64,000 nt of DNA from Jackrogersella multiformis (lineage: Eukaryota; Ascomycota; Sordariomycetes; Xylariales; Hypoxylaceae), in contig CADCXD010000011.1 in NCBI GenBank assembly GCA_902806575.1, positions 1,240,001-1,304,000 of the forward strand, written 5' to 3'. The notes below the pieces were generated by a model. It was given only the letters and a program-made list of their open reading frames with translations. It searched no databases and was not told the origin of the DNA. The translations under genes and the position numbers were made by a program. Below, one piece after another: positions 1 through 10,679 of the stretch (its first letter is position 1; each line of letters opens with the position of its first letter).

Positions 1-1077
1 TCAAACGCGGTCTCTTCCCGTCCCACATCTCCCTCGTGGTTCCTTGATGAAGACGAAGACCCACCCTTCCTCCTCCTAGACCAGCTCGACAAGGGGTTCG
101 AGAAGGACATAGTCGCTAAATTGGTAACGATGCCTAATGGAGGTGAAACTACTAGGAAGGCGCAACGAAATCGGATTAGATTATCGACGCTCTCTAGGTA
201 TGTCTCCTCGTGCTCCGTTCTTCCGGGCCGGACACCGAGATCGTGATTGTGTTTCCGGTGGATCAACCTGTTCCGGGAGAGTATTTCTTTCACACCTTTC
301 CGTATCCTTTCTTCGCGATCGGGAGAAGGCACCCTTGACTTATCACGGCTCCTCTGCATTGCTGTGTCCTCATCACCGCCGACACGCAAGCCTAGCGACT
401 TCCTCGGCGACGAGGGAGTAGAAGAAATCATGATCTGCTGTTCGGCAAGGTGTTGTGCCCGTAGCCGGATATCTGCTAGGGCGGTATGGGTGGCAGGAGA
501 AGCAAAGTCCAAAAGGAAAGAGTCGAGAGGAGGAAGCTGGATCGTCACCATGGCGCCGTACGAGTACCCAGCAAGTAGCAAAGTTGGAGGAGACGCGCTG
601 TAGTTTGTGGTGGCAGGATGATGTTGGCGGGAACACAAGTGGTGCACGTAATAAACGAGGAAACCGGTGACGGACATATAATCAGCGCGTTCGGGCTTCG
701 ATGTCCACGAGGTGCGACCGTGTGAGGAGGATGCGCCTCTGTTGATTCAGCAGAGTTGTTAGGAATATGCTCGTACAAGTGTAGAACCTCTTCATCTTCG
801 CTGAGGGTGGTACGAACCTGAAATTGAATGTCGCAACTACGAAACCGAGATGGAGTAGTGTGCTGGCGACAATATGCACAACCGGATCCTCATAAGACCC
901 TCCCAAGGGCGCATATGGATGTGCGACAATAGCAGCATGCTGATGCCATGAAGTATCGGAAGGCCCAGACGGCCCAGATAAGCCGTTCAGACAGGTCGGA
1001 TGGTAGACTCGACAGTCAAGCTTAGTGTTGTCGTGTAAGCTAGGGAGCGTAAAGCTCAAATTAGGTCTTGGAAGCAT
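1..1077 (-). CDS. alpha/beta-hydrolase family protein, C-terminus cut by window edge
   Basis: Two exons are visible, 818-1077 and 1-738, joined by a 79-nt intron (739-817). The junction rebuilds the family motif FNFRG, then SHGRTSW and, further on, GYSYGA, the nucleophile elbow with its catalytic serine. The N-terminal half also carries HPYAPLGGSY, typical of the dienelactone-hydrolase-like branch of fungal alpha/beta hydrolases. The start is the ATG at 1077; the in-frame GTG at 1089 is not needed. After the nucleophile the chain becomes long, polar and Arg/Ser-rich, with no stop before base 1, so the acid and histidine of the triad probably lie outside the window. Substrate unknown. The family assignment comes from motifs only. 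Confidence 0.8.
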
Positions 1078-1089
1078 TATCTGATTCAC

Positions 1090-1960
1090 TTAGATGCAAG
1101 ACAAAGTAGGGCATAGTGTTAGACAACATTCCTCTTAATGATGGATTAGAAAGATCGCAACATATTCGTCTCATCTCTACGGTGTTGAGTGTTGGGTATT
1201 AGGTATTGGTATCAGAGGGGGATGTGGGATGGGGGAATGATTTATATAGGTACCTACCGATATCTTTTATCTACCAGGTACTTAGCCTTACATCATACCT
1301 AGGTAGGTACTCACTATACTTTCACGAGGATGAGCTAGGGGTGGGTACCTAGGAGTAGGTACCTAGGTAAGTTCCAAGTCTCGAACTTTAACAGTACACT
1401 AGCAGACTAGTAGGTACCTAGGTACCTAGTACCTAAGCAGCTCACATACCTAGCTACCCAGGTACTTACGTAGTAGCCTAGGTACAATTGGAACATTGGA
1501 ATCTAGAGGCGACTAGGTGCATATGCACTACCTAGGTAGTATAAAGGTACTTGTACTTATCTTAGCTAGGGTCGCCGAAATAGAAACTTTTAAGGTTGTT
1601 TTAACATACATTAGCGTACCTGGTACTATTAGGTAGGTAGGTGCCCCTCTAAGTAGGAGGTACGTAAATGCTAATGCCGGATGGGCAGATACCTAGGTAA
1701 TTATCCCTTCTGTATCAAATTCAGAGACAGCGCCAGGTTGGATCTAGTTGCAGTGAAAGCACCGGTTGGTATCTCAACTATTTAAACCCCTTGCAAGGTA
1801 GGCAACTAAGAATGCTTCACACACACACACACACACACATGTATTGCGCCTTGCCAGAACCAACTCCTTATCCAGCCAGATGATACCAAATGTCTCGCGC
1901 CCGAATATGCTCATGAATAAATATTTCTCCCATAACATGGTGCGGCCCGGCAAATCCTTC
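1090..1960. repeat. intergenic gap rich in CCTAGG/GGTACC palindromic words, with a (CA)11 tract
   Basis: No coding exon is supported. From about 1240 to 1700 the sequence is dominated by TACCTAGGTA-type words on both strands. A (CA)11 microsatellite lies at 1818-1839. The gap holds the promoter of the hydrolase on its left and the 3' end of the Kelch/BTB gene on its right. Confidence 0.7.
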
Positions 1961-4900
1961 TCAAGATCCCGCGATTCCCAATCCTACCCTCGATCCAAAT
2001 CTCTCTGATCGCCCTCCATCACGTTCACGGTCGACAGTCGCCCTCATTCGTCGTCCCTCCATCAAACCTCTCAACCCTCGCTTCTGCAGTCCGATGACGC
2101 TGCTTAGCTCTCCGCTCCAGACCTCCCTGGCAGACTCGTGTTCGCTATCGCCGAGCTCACTACTCCACTCACTCCCTGATACGCTGGTAGTCGCGCTGAG
2201 TTCTTCCGGTTCTGGTCTTGCTCTCGATACACTGGTATTAATCCGAAGGCCATCCAGTGCGCCTGCTGTTTCTTCAGCACTGGGCCGAGACACTGACATC
2301 GAACGGTCATGGAAGGGGCTGATGGGGCCACCAGCTTGAGACAAGTCGGCGCCGGTGTAGAGGTTGTGATTCAAGCTACCATCAACTCCGCGACCCCCGC
2401 CCGCAGCCATAGCCGTGGCGTTGAATACCGCGGCTGCGTTACGCGAATCAAGACGTGCATGGAGACGCTCGACCACGGCCTCCAGTAGTCCGTCTATTTT
2501 GTAAGGTCGAGCAATCTGCAAAAGTGAGCAGAGAATTTGCGGCGTGCAGAGGGGTGATGATGGAGGAGGCAACGCTGACGTGTAGAGGAAATGGAGTAGA
2601 GCCTGGACGGTTGGACAGGTGTGAGGGAGGTATAGACACCTGGGCCGAGAGTTGGGCGGCAACGAGGTAGGTGTCGGCGCAGAATTGATGGCGCTTGCAT
2701 CTACCAATCCACTACCACCAGACATCGAGGTACCCGCTGTACTAGGAGGTTTGAGGGACCCGACAGATGATTGGTTATTCATCGTGGTGGCCATCGACAA
2801 GCTGCTGTCGCCGGTGCTCCTATTCGATTGCGTGATGGTTATAGTAGACATACGTGCGCCGGCCTGCCCTGACATGCCCGTTCTCAACGTTGCAGAGTCA
2901 CTCCCATCCTGCGTGGCCGCACCTTCACGGAGCAGCTGCACGAAGTAGGGCCCCCACCTTCGCGCGATTATACGGGAATTGATAGGTATGCGCTCCCCAT
3001 GGAAGCACAGAATATCCATGTCTGCGAGCTCCCGTAGTGCCATAGCTTTCTCGCCCAGCTCCTCGGCGGCCCGCGTGTGTGACCTCCCTCCGCCAGCCCA
3101 CCCGGCTTTTCTGCCTATACTTAATCCCGGAGCCGTAAAAGGACTACTAGCAGATATGAAGCCGGACAGTGGAAACGTCTTACGGGGGTTATCATAGAAA
3201 CCAAAAGCTTCTAGCTCCACCATGCAGACGTTGGAGAAGTTGATCCGTCGGTGGTTATAGTCGTCCACCAAGCTCCGCTTACGGTTGCCGAGGATCACAA
3301 AAATATTGCGCCTATTCCACAGAACACCTCTGTTCCAACTACCTTGGCTGAAGACGCTACCGCCAGTATCGATGCGTACCCAAGTCAAATTCCGAAGGTC
3401 CAAGGCCCACAAGGCATATTCTTGCTTTGAACTAGTAAGATAAGTGCCGCTAACAACGAAATACGTGTCGATAACGCCGCCATTTGGGAAACGGAGCCCC
3501 GGGGGGGAATAAGACCCCGCCATTGGCTTCTCAGCAAGCGACCCGTCCGATCCTCGAACCTGGAGCTCCAGCTTTACGTCTAGGAAGTTGTAGTTCGAAT
3601 AGATGAGCATTGATGAGCCCGGCTCTTTGGCCTCCTGGCTAATACCGCTCTCCTGACGAGAGCTACCGACGTTGGCCTTGCCAATCTTGGCAGTCACGCT
3701 TGGCGGCAGGGGCGCGACTACACTACGATACGCACCGCAGGACTTGCCGAGCGGTTGCGTCGAGGTCCATTTTAGGCTGCGGAGATTGAAGACACTAATC
3801 TGTTCAATATAATGATTCGCTCCGTCCTGACCACCGACCACAACCATCTCGGCCCCCCCGGTACCGTCTATGTTGACGCCGATCCTGCCTTCGTTCGGAT
3901 TCCCGGTTGATGGATTGTGCTGGAGGGCAGATAAAGGCGCCTTGTGAGATGAAAATGTTGCAGAGGAAGATAAAATGCAAGCACAGTGAGCGTACCGGCC
4001 CTGAGGTGCGTCTTGAGAGGGGACATAAGTCCACTTCCTTGTCAGAACGTCATAGATATATATATCAGACATTACTGTCACTTCGGGTTGCTGGTCGGGC
4101 GATGCAGAAGTAGGTTGGGTAGCGGTAGGTGACATACCCCCGTAGCAGACCATCTTGGTATCCCCTAGAGCACACATAGAATGGAAGTAACGTGGCGGAG
4201 GAACATCCCCGGCGGTGTCAAGCTTGCTCCAATGCCTCCGGATAAGATCTAGTTCGTAGAGATCCGAAGTAAGGGGAGCTGGTCTACTTCGGGATAGTAT
4301 TCGCCCACCAAAGACATATAACTTATCTCCCAAGATCGTGGTCGTAGCCCCTACTAGAGGGTGAGGCTCCTGGCCGGTAGTCCGGTGAACATTGCACATC
4401 AACCCGGACAGGTGAGCAGAAGAGCCCGAGGTCGCAGGGGTGCCGACAGCAGCACCAAGAGCCGGGGTCCTGCTCGTCGACGCAACCGGCGGAGACGGCC
4501 CAGCCGAGAGCGGTCCATTGCTCCGGGGTGTCAAATTGTCTTTCTGGCCGTCGCCACCGTCAGCCCTCGAGGAACTAGCTATGCTGCTCTGACTGCTACT
4601 CAAATCATTTCCACCATTATACATCTGGTTATGAGCGATTGACGTGCTAGAATCCATTGTCCTTATCCTGCTATTTATGTTCGCCTCGTCGATAGTATCG
4701 TTATCCAGTATGGCAGCTGAATTGTCCTGCAACCGGGTAGGCGGTACCAATCGAGTTACGGGACTCGGAGGGGACAATGAAGGGGGTGGTGGCGCCGGAA
4801 GTGGTTTCTCGAGACTATTCTGCAAACTTAGATTCCTAACATGTTGTGGAGGTACCGGTTTCGCTAGAAGGGGTGCCGAGTTGACCTCTGGGATTGCAGA

Positions 4901-5143
4901 GTTGCCGTTCAACGCTTTAAAGGCGAGCCTTGAGGGTGCTCTTGCGATCCTACGAGACTCTTCCCGAGTTGGAATCGCCTTCCTGATACCTCGATATACG
5001 TCTGAGAGAAGATCGGAGGGAGATTTCGAGGGAGCTGTTCGACGATCTTGGTCGAGTTCACCCCCGTGAATGTCGTCGATTAATGGCGGGCTACTTTGGC
5101 CGTCTAGTTGACCTGAAGTTAGACTAGGACTAGATGTAGACAT
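1961..5143 (-). CDS. Kelch-repeat and BTB-domain protein (fungal Ral2-like)
   Basis: A single open frame encodes 1060 residues from the ATG at 5143 (MSTSSPSL). The longer frame from 5170 begins with TTG and is not a credible start. The first ~240 residues are Ser/Pro-rich and disordered. Kelch repeats follow from about residue 250: examples are KLYVFGGR, RYFHSMCALGD, RYAHCACIL, MVVVGGQDGANH and VVSGTYLT, with the aromatic W/Y spacing of beta-propeller blades. Around residue 720 a BTB/POZ-like segment begins (ILCFHGERIPINSRIIARRW), interrupted by a Ser-rich insert and resuming at CLYLPHTCPTVQALLHFLYT, then a BACK-like helix region. This architecture recalls Schizosaccharomyces Ral2, a Ras-pathway protein. 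That match is from memory and is a suggestion only. Kelch propellers usually bind protein partners. Confidence 0.85.
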   Translation of the reverse strand: MSTSSPSLTSGQLDGQSSPPLIDDIHGGELDQDRRTAPSKSPSDLLSDVYRGIRKAIPTREESRRIARAPSRLAFKALNGNSAIPEVNSAPLLAKPVPPQHVRNLSLQNSLEKPLPAPPPPSLSPPSPVTRLVPPTRLQDNSAAILDNDTIDEANINSRIRTMDSSTSIAHNQMYNGGNDLSSSQSSIASSSRADGGDGQKDNLTPRSNGPLSAGPSPPVASTSRTPALGAAVGTPATSGSSAHLSGLMCNVHRTTGQEPHPLVGATTTILGDKLYVFGGRILSRSRPAPLTSDLYELDLIRRHWSKLDTAGDVPPPRYFHSMCALGDTKMVCYGGMSPTATQPTSASPDQQPEVTVMSDIYIYDVLTRKWTYVPSQDAPQGRYAHCACILSSSATFSSHKAPLSALQHNPSTGNPNEGRIGVNIDGTGGAEMVVVGGQDGANHYIEQISVFNLRSLKWTSTQPLGKSCGAYRSVVAPLPPSVTAKIGKANVGSSRQESGISQEAKEPGSSMLIYSNYNFLDVKLELQVRGSDGSLAEKPMAGSYSPPGLRFPNGGVIDTYFVVSGTYLTSSKQEYALWALDLRNLTWVRIDTGGSVFSQGSWNRGVLWNRRNIFVILGNRKRSLVDDYNHRRINFSNVCMVELEAFGFYDNPRKTFPLSGFISASSPFTAPGLSIGRKAGWAGGGRSHTRAAEELGEKAMALRELADMDILCFHGERIPINSRIIARRWGPYFVQLLREGAATQDGSDSATLRTGMSGQAGARMSTITITQSNRSTGDSSLSMATTMNNQSSVGSLKPPSTAGTSMSGGSGLVDASAINSAPTPTSLPPNSRPRCLYLPHTCPTVQALLHFLYTSALPPPSSPLCTPQILCSLLQIARPYKIDGLLEAVVERLHARLDSRNAAAVFNATAMAAGGGRGVDGSLNHNLYTGADLSQAGGPISPFHDRSMSVSRPSAEETAGALDGLRINTSVSRARPEPEELSATTSVSGSEWSSELGDSEHESAREVWSGELSSVIGLQKRGLRGLMEGRRMRATVDRERDGGRSERFGSRVGLGIAGS

Positions 5144-7154
5144 GTTTGACCACCTCCCTCTCAGCCGCAACCTTGTCTACGGCGATTTTTGGACGCTGAA
5201 GAAGATAGCTGGAAGGGAGAGGACGATGAGCCTCATAAAGAGATAGGATGCCAGAAACCTGGAAGAGTACTACTCTGCTACTATACTAGGGGCGGGTGGG
5301 GAGTAAGGCCGGGAAAATATTATTATTGGAATATTAGAATATCGAAATATTAGAAAAGAAAATACCGCGCTAGGATTGAGAGAGACAGAGAGACCAGGGA
5401 GCAGGGGATGTTTCTTCTCTCGACGTTGAAACGAAGACAAGCTAACCAACGGAGCCAAGGCTACGAATAAGAAACCAAAAGGCGGCTCCGGGCCAGGGGT
5501 GCCACGAGAACCTTGACGAGCATGGAGAATTGCACACGAGGCGGTATGGGTACGGGTACGGGTACGGGAAGAACAGACGACGAGTACAAGTTGGGTTTAA
5601 TGACATACCTTGATCCTTAGTAGGCAGAAGGGCCTTTGGTTGATGTCGTAATTAGTAATTAGCAATCTTAAATGCTCCGTCGGCGCGCGCGTCTTCCCCT
5701 GTTGGGTTTTTTCTCTCTTCTTTCTTTCCTTCTTTCTTTCAGTCTGGCTCTCCTCTTTTCGATCCTTCTCGTTCGCACAGTCTCTCTCCCTCTTTATCTT
5801 TTCGTATTGCCTGTCTTGGGCGCTTAGGGTGGGCTCAGCCGGGTGGACTGGGTGGATTGGCCAGGCTAGCCTGTGTCTTGATCACGTAGATGCTCGAATC
5901 TCGTTGCTTAATGGTAGCGCTGTTGTAAAGGGGGGAAAGGGGCAGAGGGGGTGGAGGCCAGTTTGAGGTTGAGGAGTATTATGTCAATTCCTATGTGGGG
6001 AGGAATCAAGTCGATGTGTGAAATATGAATTTGTGCAATGAGCATGGAGCAAAGTACTTAAAAGAGTGGAGGCGGCTCTACCAGATAGGTACATAGGTAC
6101 GCGCTAGAACCTTGGAAGACCGCTATACCTAGTGTAGGTACTACACTAGTGTATGTAGCTAGGTACCTAAGTATATATATAGGTATATACATGTATATGC
6201 ATAACATTGATCGTGATATTCTTATGTCCTTTTATAAGTTTCTTAGATACCTACACTAGGTTTCTGGCCTCGAGGTTTTATGAATGTTATCCATATGTAT
6301 ACGTACTTCGTAATGTACATATGTACATAAGTAAGATGTCTGTTTTAGGATGAGTTAGAAGTGTGTATATGCAATTAAAGTATATAACCGTCTAAATGAT
6401 GCACAACGGAGCCTCAATCAATTAGGTAGGTACCTAGGTACCTCAGTAATTAAGAATCTTGATATCTGCCTAAGCAACATAGGCACCTTTAACACATAAG
6501 ACAATATCCGGAGGTAACGGCAATAGCAAGATCACTCTCAGCGTGTGTAAGCTGATGGAATTCCTTGTGTTAAGACGGGTAATTATTCATAAGGTACCGA
6601 GACATCAACTAAAGAACAATATGTTATTAAAGGCACCATAGATTCAACTAACGGCATCCATATAAAACATCCATATTTCCAGGTGATTATTAGCCGTCAA
6701 CAGTACCTACCTACCTACCTTACCTAAGTAAAGTGTTTCTTCCTTTAATATTGAAGCTCTAAAGCTACATATCATACCTATAGTCCAATTAACCAAGTCG
6801 AGATAATATCTACTTACCTATCTAGGTAGGTAAGTAGGGGCAAGTATTAGCCATCACAATTTGAAGTCGACTAAGACCTCAATCCTAAAAGCGAGTGATG
6901 GTCACTTCCATTCATTCTAGCCTAAATCAACTCCAAGAGAGGAGAGAAGAATGCTCCTTTGTTCTTATTTAAAAATATTTTTTATTATTATATAATTTCC
7001 CAACGTGAGAAGCATGGATCAATCGACAGTCTCACCTTCAGCAGAAACATTTTATACTAGCTTAGCATGTTAGATGAGCCTGCCCAGGCAGCTTATATAG
7101 CCAATGCTGCCAAGTTAGAACAGCACTACCCCCTTCTGATGCTCCAACTTTGTA
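5144..7154. other. long intergenic gap
   Basis: About 2 kb without a supportable gene. It contains the leader of the Kelch/BTB gene, a pyrimidine-rich stretch on the + strand at about 5706-5800 (TTCTTTC-type), three tandem TACGGG hexamers near 5550-5570, and TACCTAGGTA-type words near 6080-6180, 6425-6445, 6710-6730 and 6810-6840. From about 6960 it is AT-rich and forms the 3' side of the peroxiredoxin gene. Confidence 0.6.
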
Positions 7155-7998
7155 TCAGACGGTAGCCTTCTCTTTGGGTAGAGGTGTGAATCTGAGATAC
7201 GGTTTAACGGAGCGGAATTCCGGGAAAAGCTCCTTGGCTTGTTCATTCTTGACGCTAGGGTGAACAATGACATCGTCGCCGGGGACCCAGTTGATCGGGG
7301 TGGTAATCTTGTGCTTGTCTCCAGTCTGGAGGGAGTCGACGATGCGCAGAACCTCGGCCGAGTTTCGGCCAGTGGAAGCGGGGTACGATAGGATGGTTCG
7401 AATGGTTTTCTTGGGGTCAACGATGAAGACGGAGCGAATAGTGAAAGCAATACCCTTCTCGTCAACGTTGGTGGTGTCTTGGTAGTCGATCCTGGACGGC
7501 GCGAGGGTCCTCGTCAGCATTCTTTTATTGACTCTATTTCTAGGCTAGTAAGATGAATAGCAACTTACATATCGTAAAGGTAGGCAACCTTGCGCTCCTT
7601 ATCAGCAATGATGGGGAAGGCAACGTGGCCGCCGGTAACCTCGTCGATATCCTTAATCCAGCTCTCATGGCTGCCGCGGGTGTTGGCAGAGAGGCCGATC
7701 AACTTGACACCTCGCTTGGTGAACTCGGGCTCGAGCTTGGCGAAGGCGCCGAGCTCAGTGGTGCAAACTGGAGTGAAGTCTTCCGGGTGGGAGAAGAAAA
7801 CGACCCAGCCGTCACCAACGAACTCGTGGAAGTCGATAGGACCTTTGGTGGTCTCGGCCTGGAAATTAGGTGCAACGGAGCCCAGGCGAAGGCTACATTG
7901 ACAGGTAAGCTAAGTGAACAGCAAACTCATATAAAGCTCGACGTAAATATCGATACTAGCCAATGTAAGACTTACGGCGCAGCTCTAGAGTCGGCCAT
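7155..7998 (-). CDS. 1-Cys peroxiredoxin (Prx6/PRX1 class)
   Basis: Three exons (7976-7998, 7569-7892, 7155-7491) encode 227 residues; introns are 83 and 77 nt with GTAAGT donors. The product reduces hydrogen peroxide and alkyl or phospholipid hydroperoxides. The peroxidatic cysteine is Cys51 in HPEDFTPVC, within the PxxxTxxC active-site motif (Pro44, Thr48). No other cysteine is encoded, so there is no internal resolving cysteine and the 1-Cys class follows. The C-terminal domain shows DPKKTIRTIL, NWVPGDDVIV and the RFTPLPK ending typical of Prx6-type enzymes, and the length matches the family. The N-terminus MADSRAAP has no obvious mitochondrial presequence, suggesting a cytosolic form, whereas yeast Prx1 is mitochondrial. 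The first exon is only 23 nt but is phase-consistent and starts with a good ATG. Confidence 0.93.
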
Positions 7999-9451
7999 TG
8001 TGATTAATTTGTATTCAATGCGGTAAAGCTTAAGATCGAAGAGGTGTATACGGAAGACCTGAGAGGAGGAGACTTTGTCTGGGGAGGGGTGGAAGGGGTT
8101 GAAGGGGTGAGGAGGTGGGTATCACGAGTTATAGAAAGAAAGAAATAAATAAGAGAAGATGGTTAACAGGAAGGAAAAGTCCGGTCGAGACTAGATCAGA
8201 GCACGACGTCGGATACCTAGGTATGTACCTACTAACCTATTCACTTACGGCTGGATAGGCGATGAAAGGCGGCACGGTACCTCCATACCTACCTAGGTAC
8301 CTAGGTACATGTAGGTAGGTAGTGTAGATTACTACGGTATATACTTACATAGGTAGTTCGATCTGCGCCTAGCCAATAATCAACTCTATTTATGGCTATC
8401 AAGGCCCAAAATAGGAACTGACGAACGATCTTGGTCAATGTCGCAATTCATCGACTATCTTATGTTTTTTTGGTAGGTATGACCTCAAAGTTGTTCTTAC
8501 CTGCCCCGCGACGCCCACAGGCCCAGGACGCCCTCGGTGCAAGCCATATCGGCGAAGTCACCCCTCACTAGTCTATTCGTAGAATAGAACGATATTGCGT
8601 GCTGTACAGTTCCTCTGATTGGCTACCGGCTTCTTTCCTTCTCCGCATCATGTCATCCAAGCCTTACGATGGTATCATTCACATCCCTGTACCAGACTGC
8701 CAGATACATCTGGTTGCGGCCCTCGGTCGGCTAGGTACTACCTACTACCTACCTACTACCTACATGTATGTAGGAGGTATCTTTCACAGCAACGGATATC
8801 GGTGGGAAGCCGGTTAACGATGTACCTACTACCTACTGTATATTCTACCTACCAACCAGCAGCTAACCTATATTCGGCGTCTACACTATACGCATGACAT
8901 ACCTACCTTAGGTAGGTAAGGTAAGGATTGTCATATCGTATAGCAAAACAACCTACTAAGATAGAAAATAATAAAGAAGGTTGACTTTGAGACATCTATA
9001 AAATCCTACAAGCTATACTACCTAGAAATCAATTTATCAAATCAATTTATGCAACACTAGATACCTAGACCATAAACATACCTATATCATACCTAATAGT
9101 ATATCATACCTAATACCATACCTAGGTACTTAATAGTATATCATACTGCCAGTTACCCCTGCGAAAATAAACCTGACAATATCCCTTTTTCCCACCTCCC
9201 CCTTTTTTCCCGCCCCCCCTTTTTTTTTCTTCCTATCCGGATATAATTGAACGAGTTTGATGCCTAAAAGGCGGTTCCTGCCATGAGACCTGGCGTCAGA
9301 GCGCTCTTAACTATTCAGGTCACGTAATAGATGGCGATTCAGGAGATAACCCTAAGTCTGGGTCGTGAGATGGGAAACACTGACATCGCCTACTTCAAAT
9401 CTTGCGCCGTATACTTTCTTTGGGGTTGCGCCGCTTATAAGAGACTCTCGT
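7999..9451. repeat. intergenic gap with dense CCTAGG/GGTACC words
   Basis: No coding exon is supported. TACCTAGGTA-type words cluster at about 8215-8360, 8730-8930 and 9050-9140. A C/T tract (about 9181-9233) with a run of T lies before the small Cys-rich gene's 3' end. The left part is the peroxiredoxin promoter. Confidence 0.6.
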
Positions 9452-9828
9452 CTATGCGTCCCCATCAGGTTCGCGCGCACAGTCGTCGCAGAGACCGCCG
9501 GCATCTGACTTTTCCTCTCTCACTTTGTCCCACTGATTGCACTCGCCCGTGGAGTCGATTTCTTTACAATCCTCGACTTTAACCTCATCGCTGGTGTACC
9601 ACTGCAAGAAGAACAGTCAGCATTACCGTCCGCGATAAGTTCTCAGACTGAAGTCCCGAGCTCGTGAAGCACAATCTAGAAGAACTCACAGCCACTTGAG
9701 AGGCTTAGCGAACCGCTCTTTGGTGGCAGGATAGGTATAAAAAAATTGGGCAAGAATATCTAGAAAAAATGCATACATACTGCTCCGCACCCGTCGCAGT
9801 ACCACTTCAACAACATGTATCCGCACAT
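9452..9828 (-). CDS. small cysteine-rich protein, two exons, unknown function
   Basis: Exons 9781-9828 and 9452-9601 join in phase 0 across a 179-nt intron with a GTATGT donor and a TTCTTGCAG acceptor, giving 65 residues. The start MCGYMLLKWYCDGCGA and the ending GGLCDDCAREPDGDA are strongly coding-like. Seven cysteines lie at 2, 11, 14, 28, 37, 54 and 57. No signal peptide or membrane segment is present, so a cytosolic, possibly metal-binding protein is likely. The cysteine spacing (C-x8-C, C-x8-C, C-x2-C) matches the single-exon protein at 54378-54557, which argues that both are real and related. An upstream in-frame ATG at 9945 would add 39 residues. A middle exon near 9690-9718 was tested and breaks the frame. 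The function is unknown. Confidence 0.65.
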
Positions 9829-10679
9829 CGTCGGATAGTAGGTGGCTAGTCTTGTCGGCGACAAGGAAGACAACGGCCTTCGATTGACGCGAACCTCTTT
9901 CAGTATCCCGTTTCTGTATCCCGTTTCCGGGAGCTTTCGAGGCAACTTGGGTCATGTTACTCAAGGAACGCCACAGGCCCAAGGCCCTCGATTTTTAATT
10001 TGCGTCACTGCTGACATTGACTCGCGAGACGTGGTCGTTCCTGGAAACACCGGCGGGCCCACGAAGCTGATGAATGTTCCGACTTCTGCCACGTGTGCGA
10101 GCGAGTATGAGTGAAATCTGGCGCTTGGAAAATACTGAGATGCTGGACAAATCTTTTCATGACTAGGACGTACGAAAAATGTACACCTTAATAAAGCGAT
10201 AAGGTGTTCATCAATTGGCTGGCTGCATATACATGGCGACATCATAGGCATTTTCGATCCCAATTTATTGGGCGAATCTCGGGACAGGCACGAGACATCT
10301 GATTGGTTTAGGAGTGCTGAAGTCTTCTCAGGCTGTACTTCAGGTATCATTTAGAAATGCATCTAGCCGAACGAATAATTACCGCAGGTCTTTAAAATAA
10401 TAAAAACTGCATCCGAAGGACGGGTACAAGGCACCTATAGCTAACCTGTACACCATGTACGCTGGGGCGTCGAGGACCGGCGTCCCTATAGATCCGATGC
10501 GGAGAATTCTATCTATATAGAATCATGCAATAACTGATCATGATAAGTCGGTCTAGCCAGCGAGCCCCTGAGATGGGGAACTTTGGCTCCTCCCCGGAAT
10601 CCCACTATCAAGTATAGGCTGCCTATTCTCCAAAGGCGTTATGCCGTAATATACGCGCCGTCAGGGTGTCCACATACTT
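9829..10679. other. intergenic gap, nothing recognised
   Basis: I see no supportable gene or RNA here. Overlapping open frames on both strands at 9842-10350 have no family features. Confidence 0.5.

Noticed and set aside
5144..5170. N-terminal extension of the Kelch/BTB protein from 5170
   Set aside because: The codon at 5168-5170 is TTG, not ATG; the first ATG is at 5141-5143.
5545..5573. TACGGG tandem as an internal telomere-like tract
   Set aside because: Only three units, and the fungal telomere unit is TTAGGG.
9331..9582. 83-codon plus-strand frame overlapping the small Cys-rich gene
   Set aside because: It is antisense to the second exon of the Cys-rich protein, which has far better coding character and phase-matched splice sites.
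9842..10350. Overlapping frames on both strands
   Set aside because: No family motif, no splice-supported partner exons, and they contradict each other.
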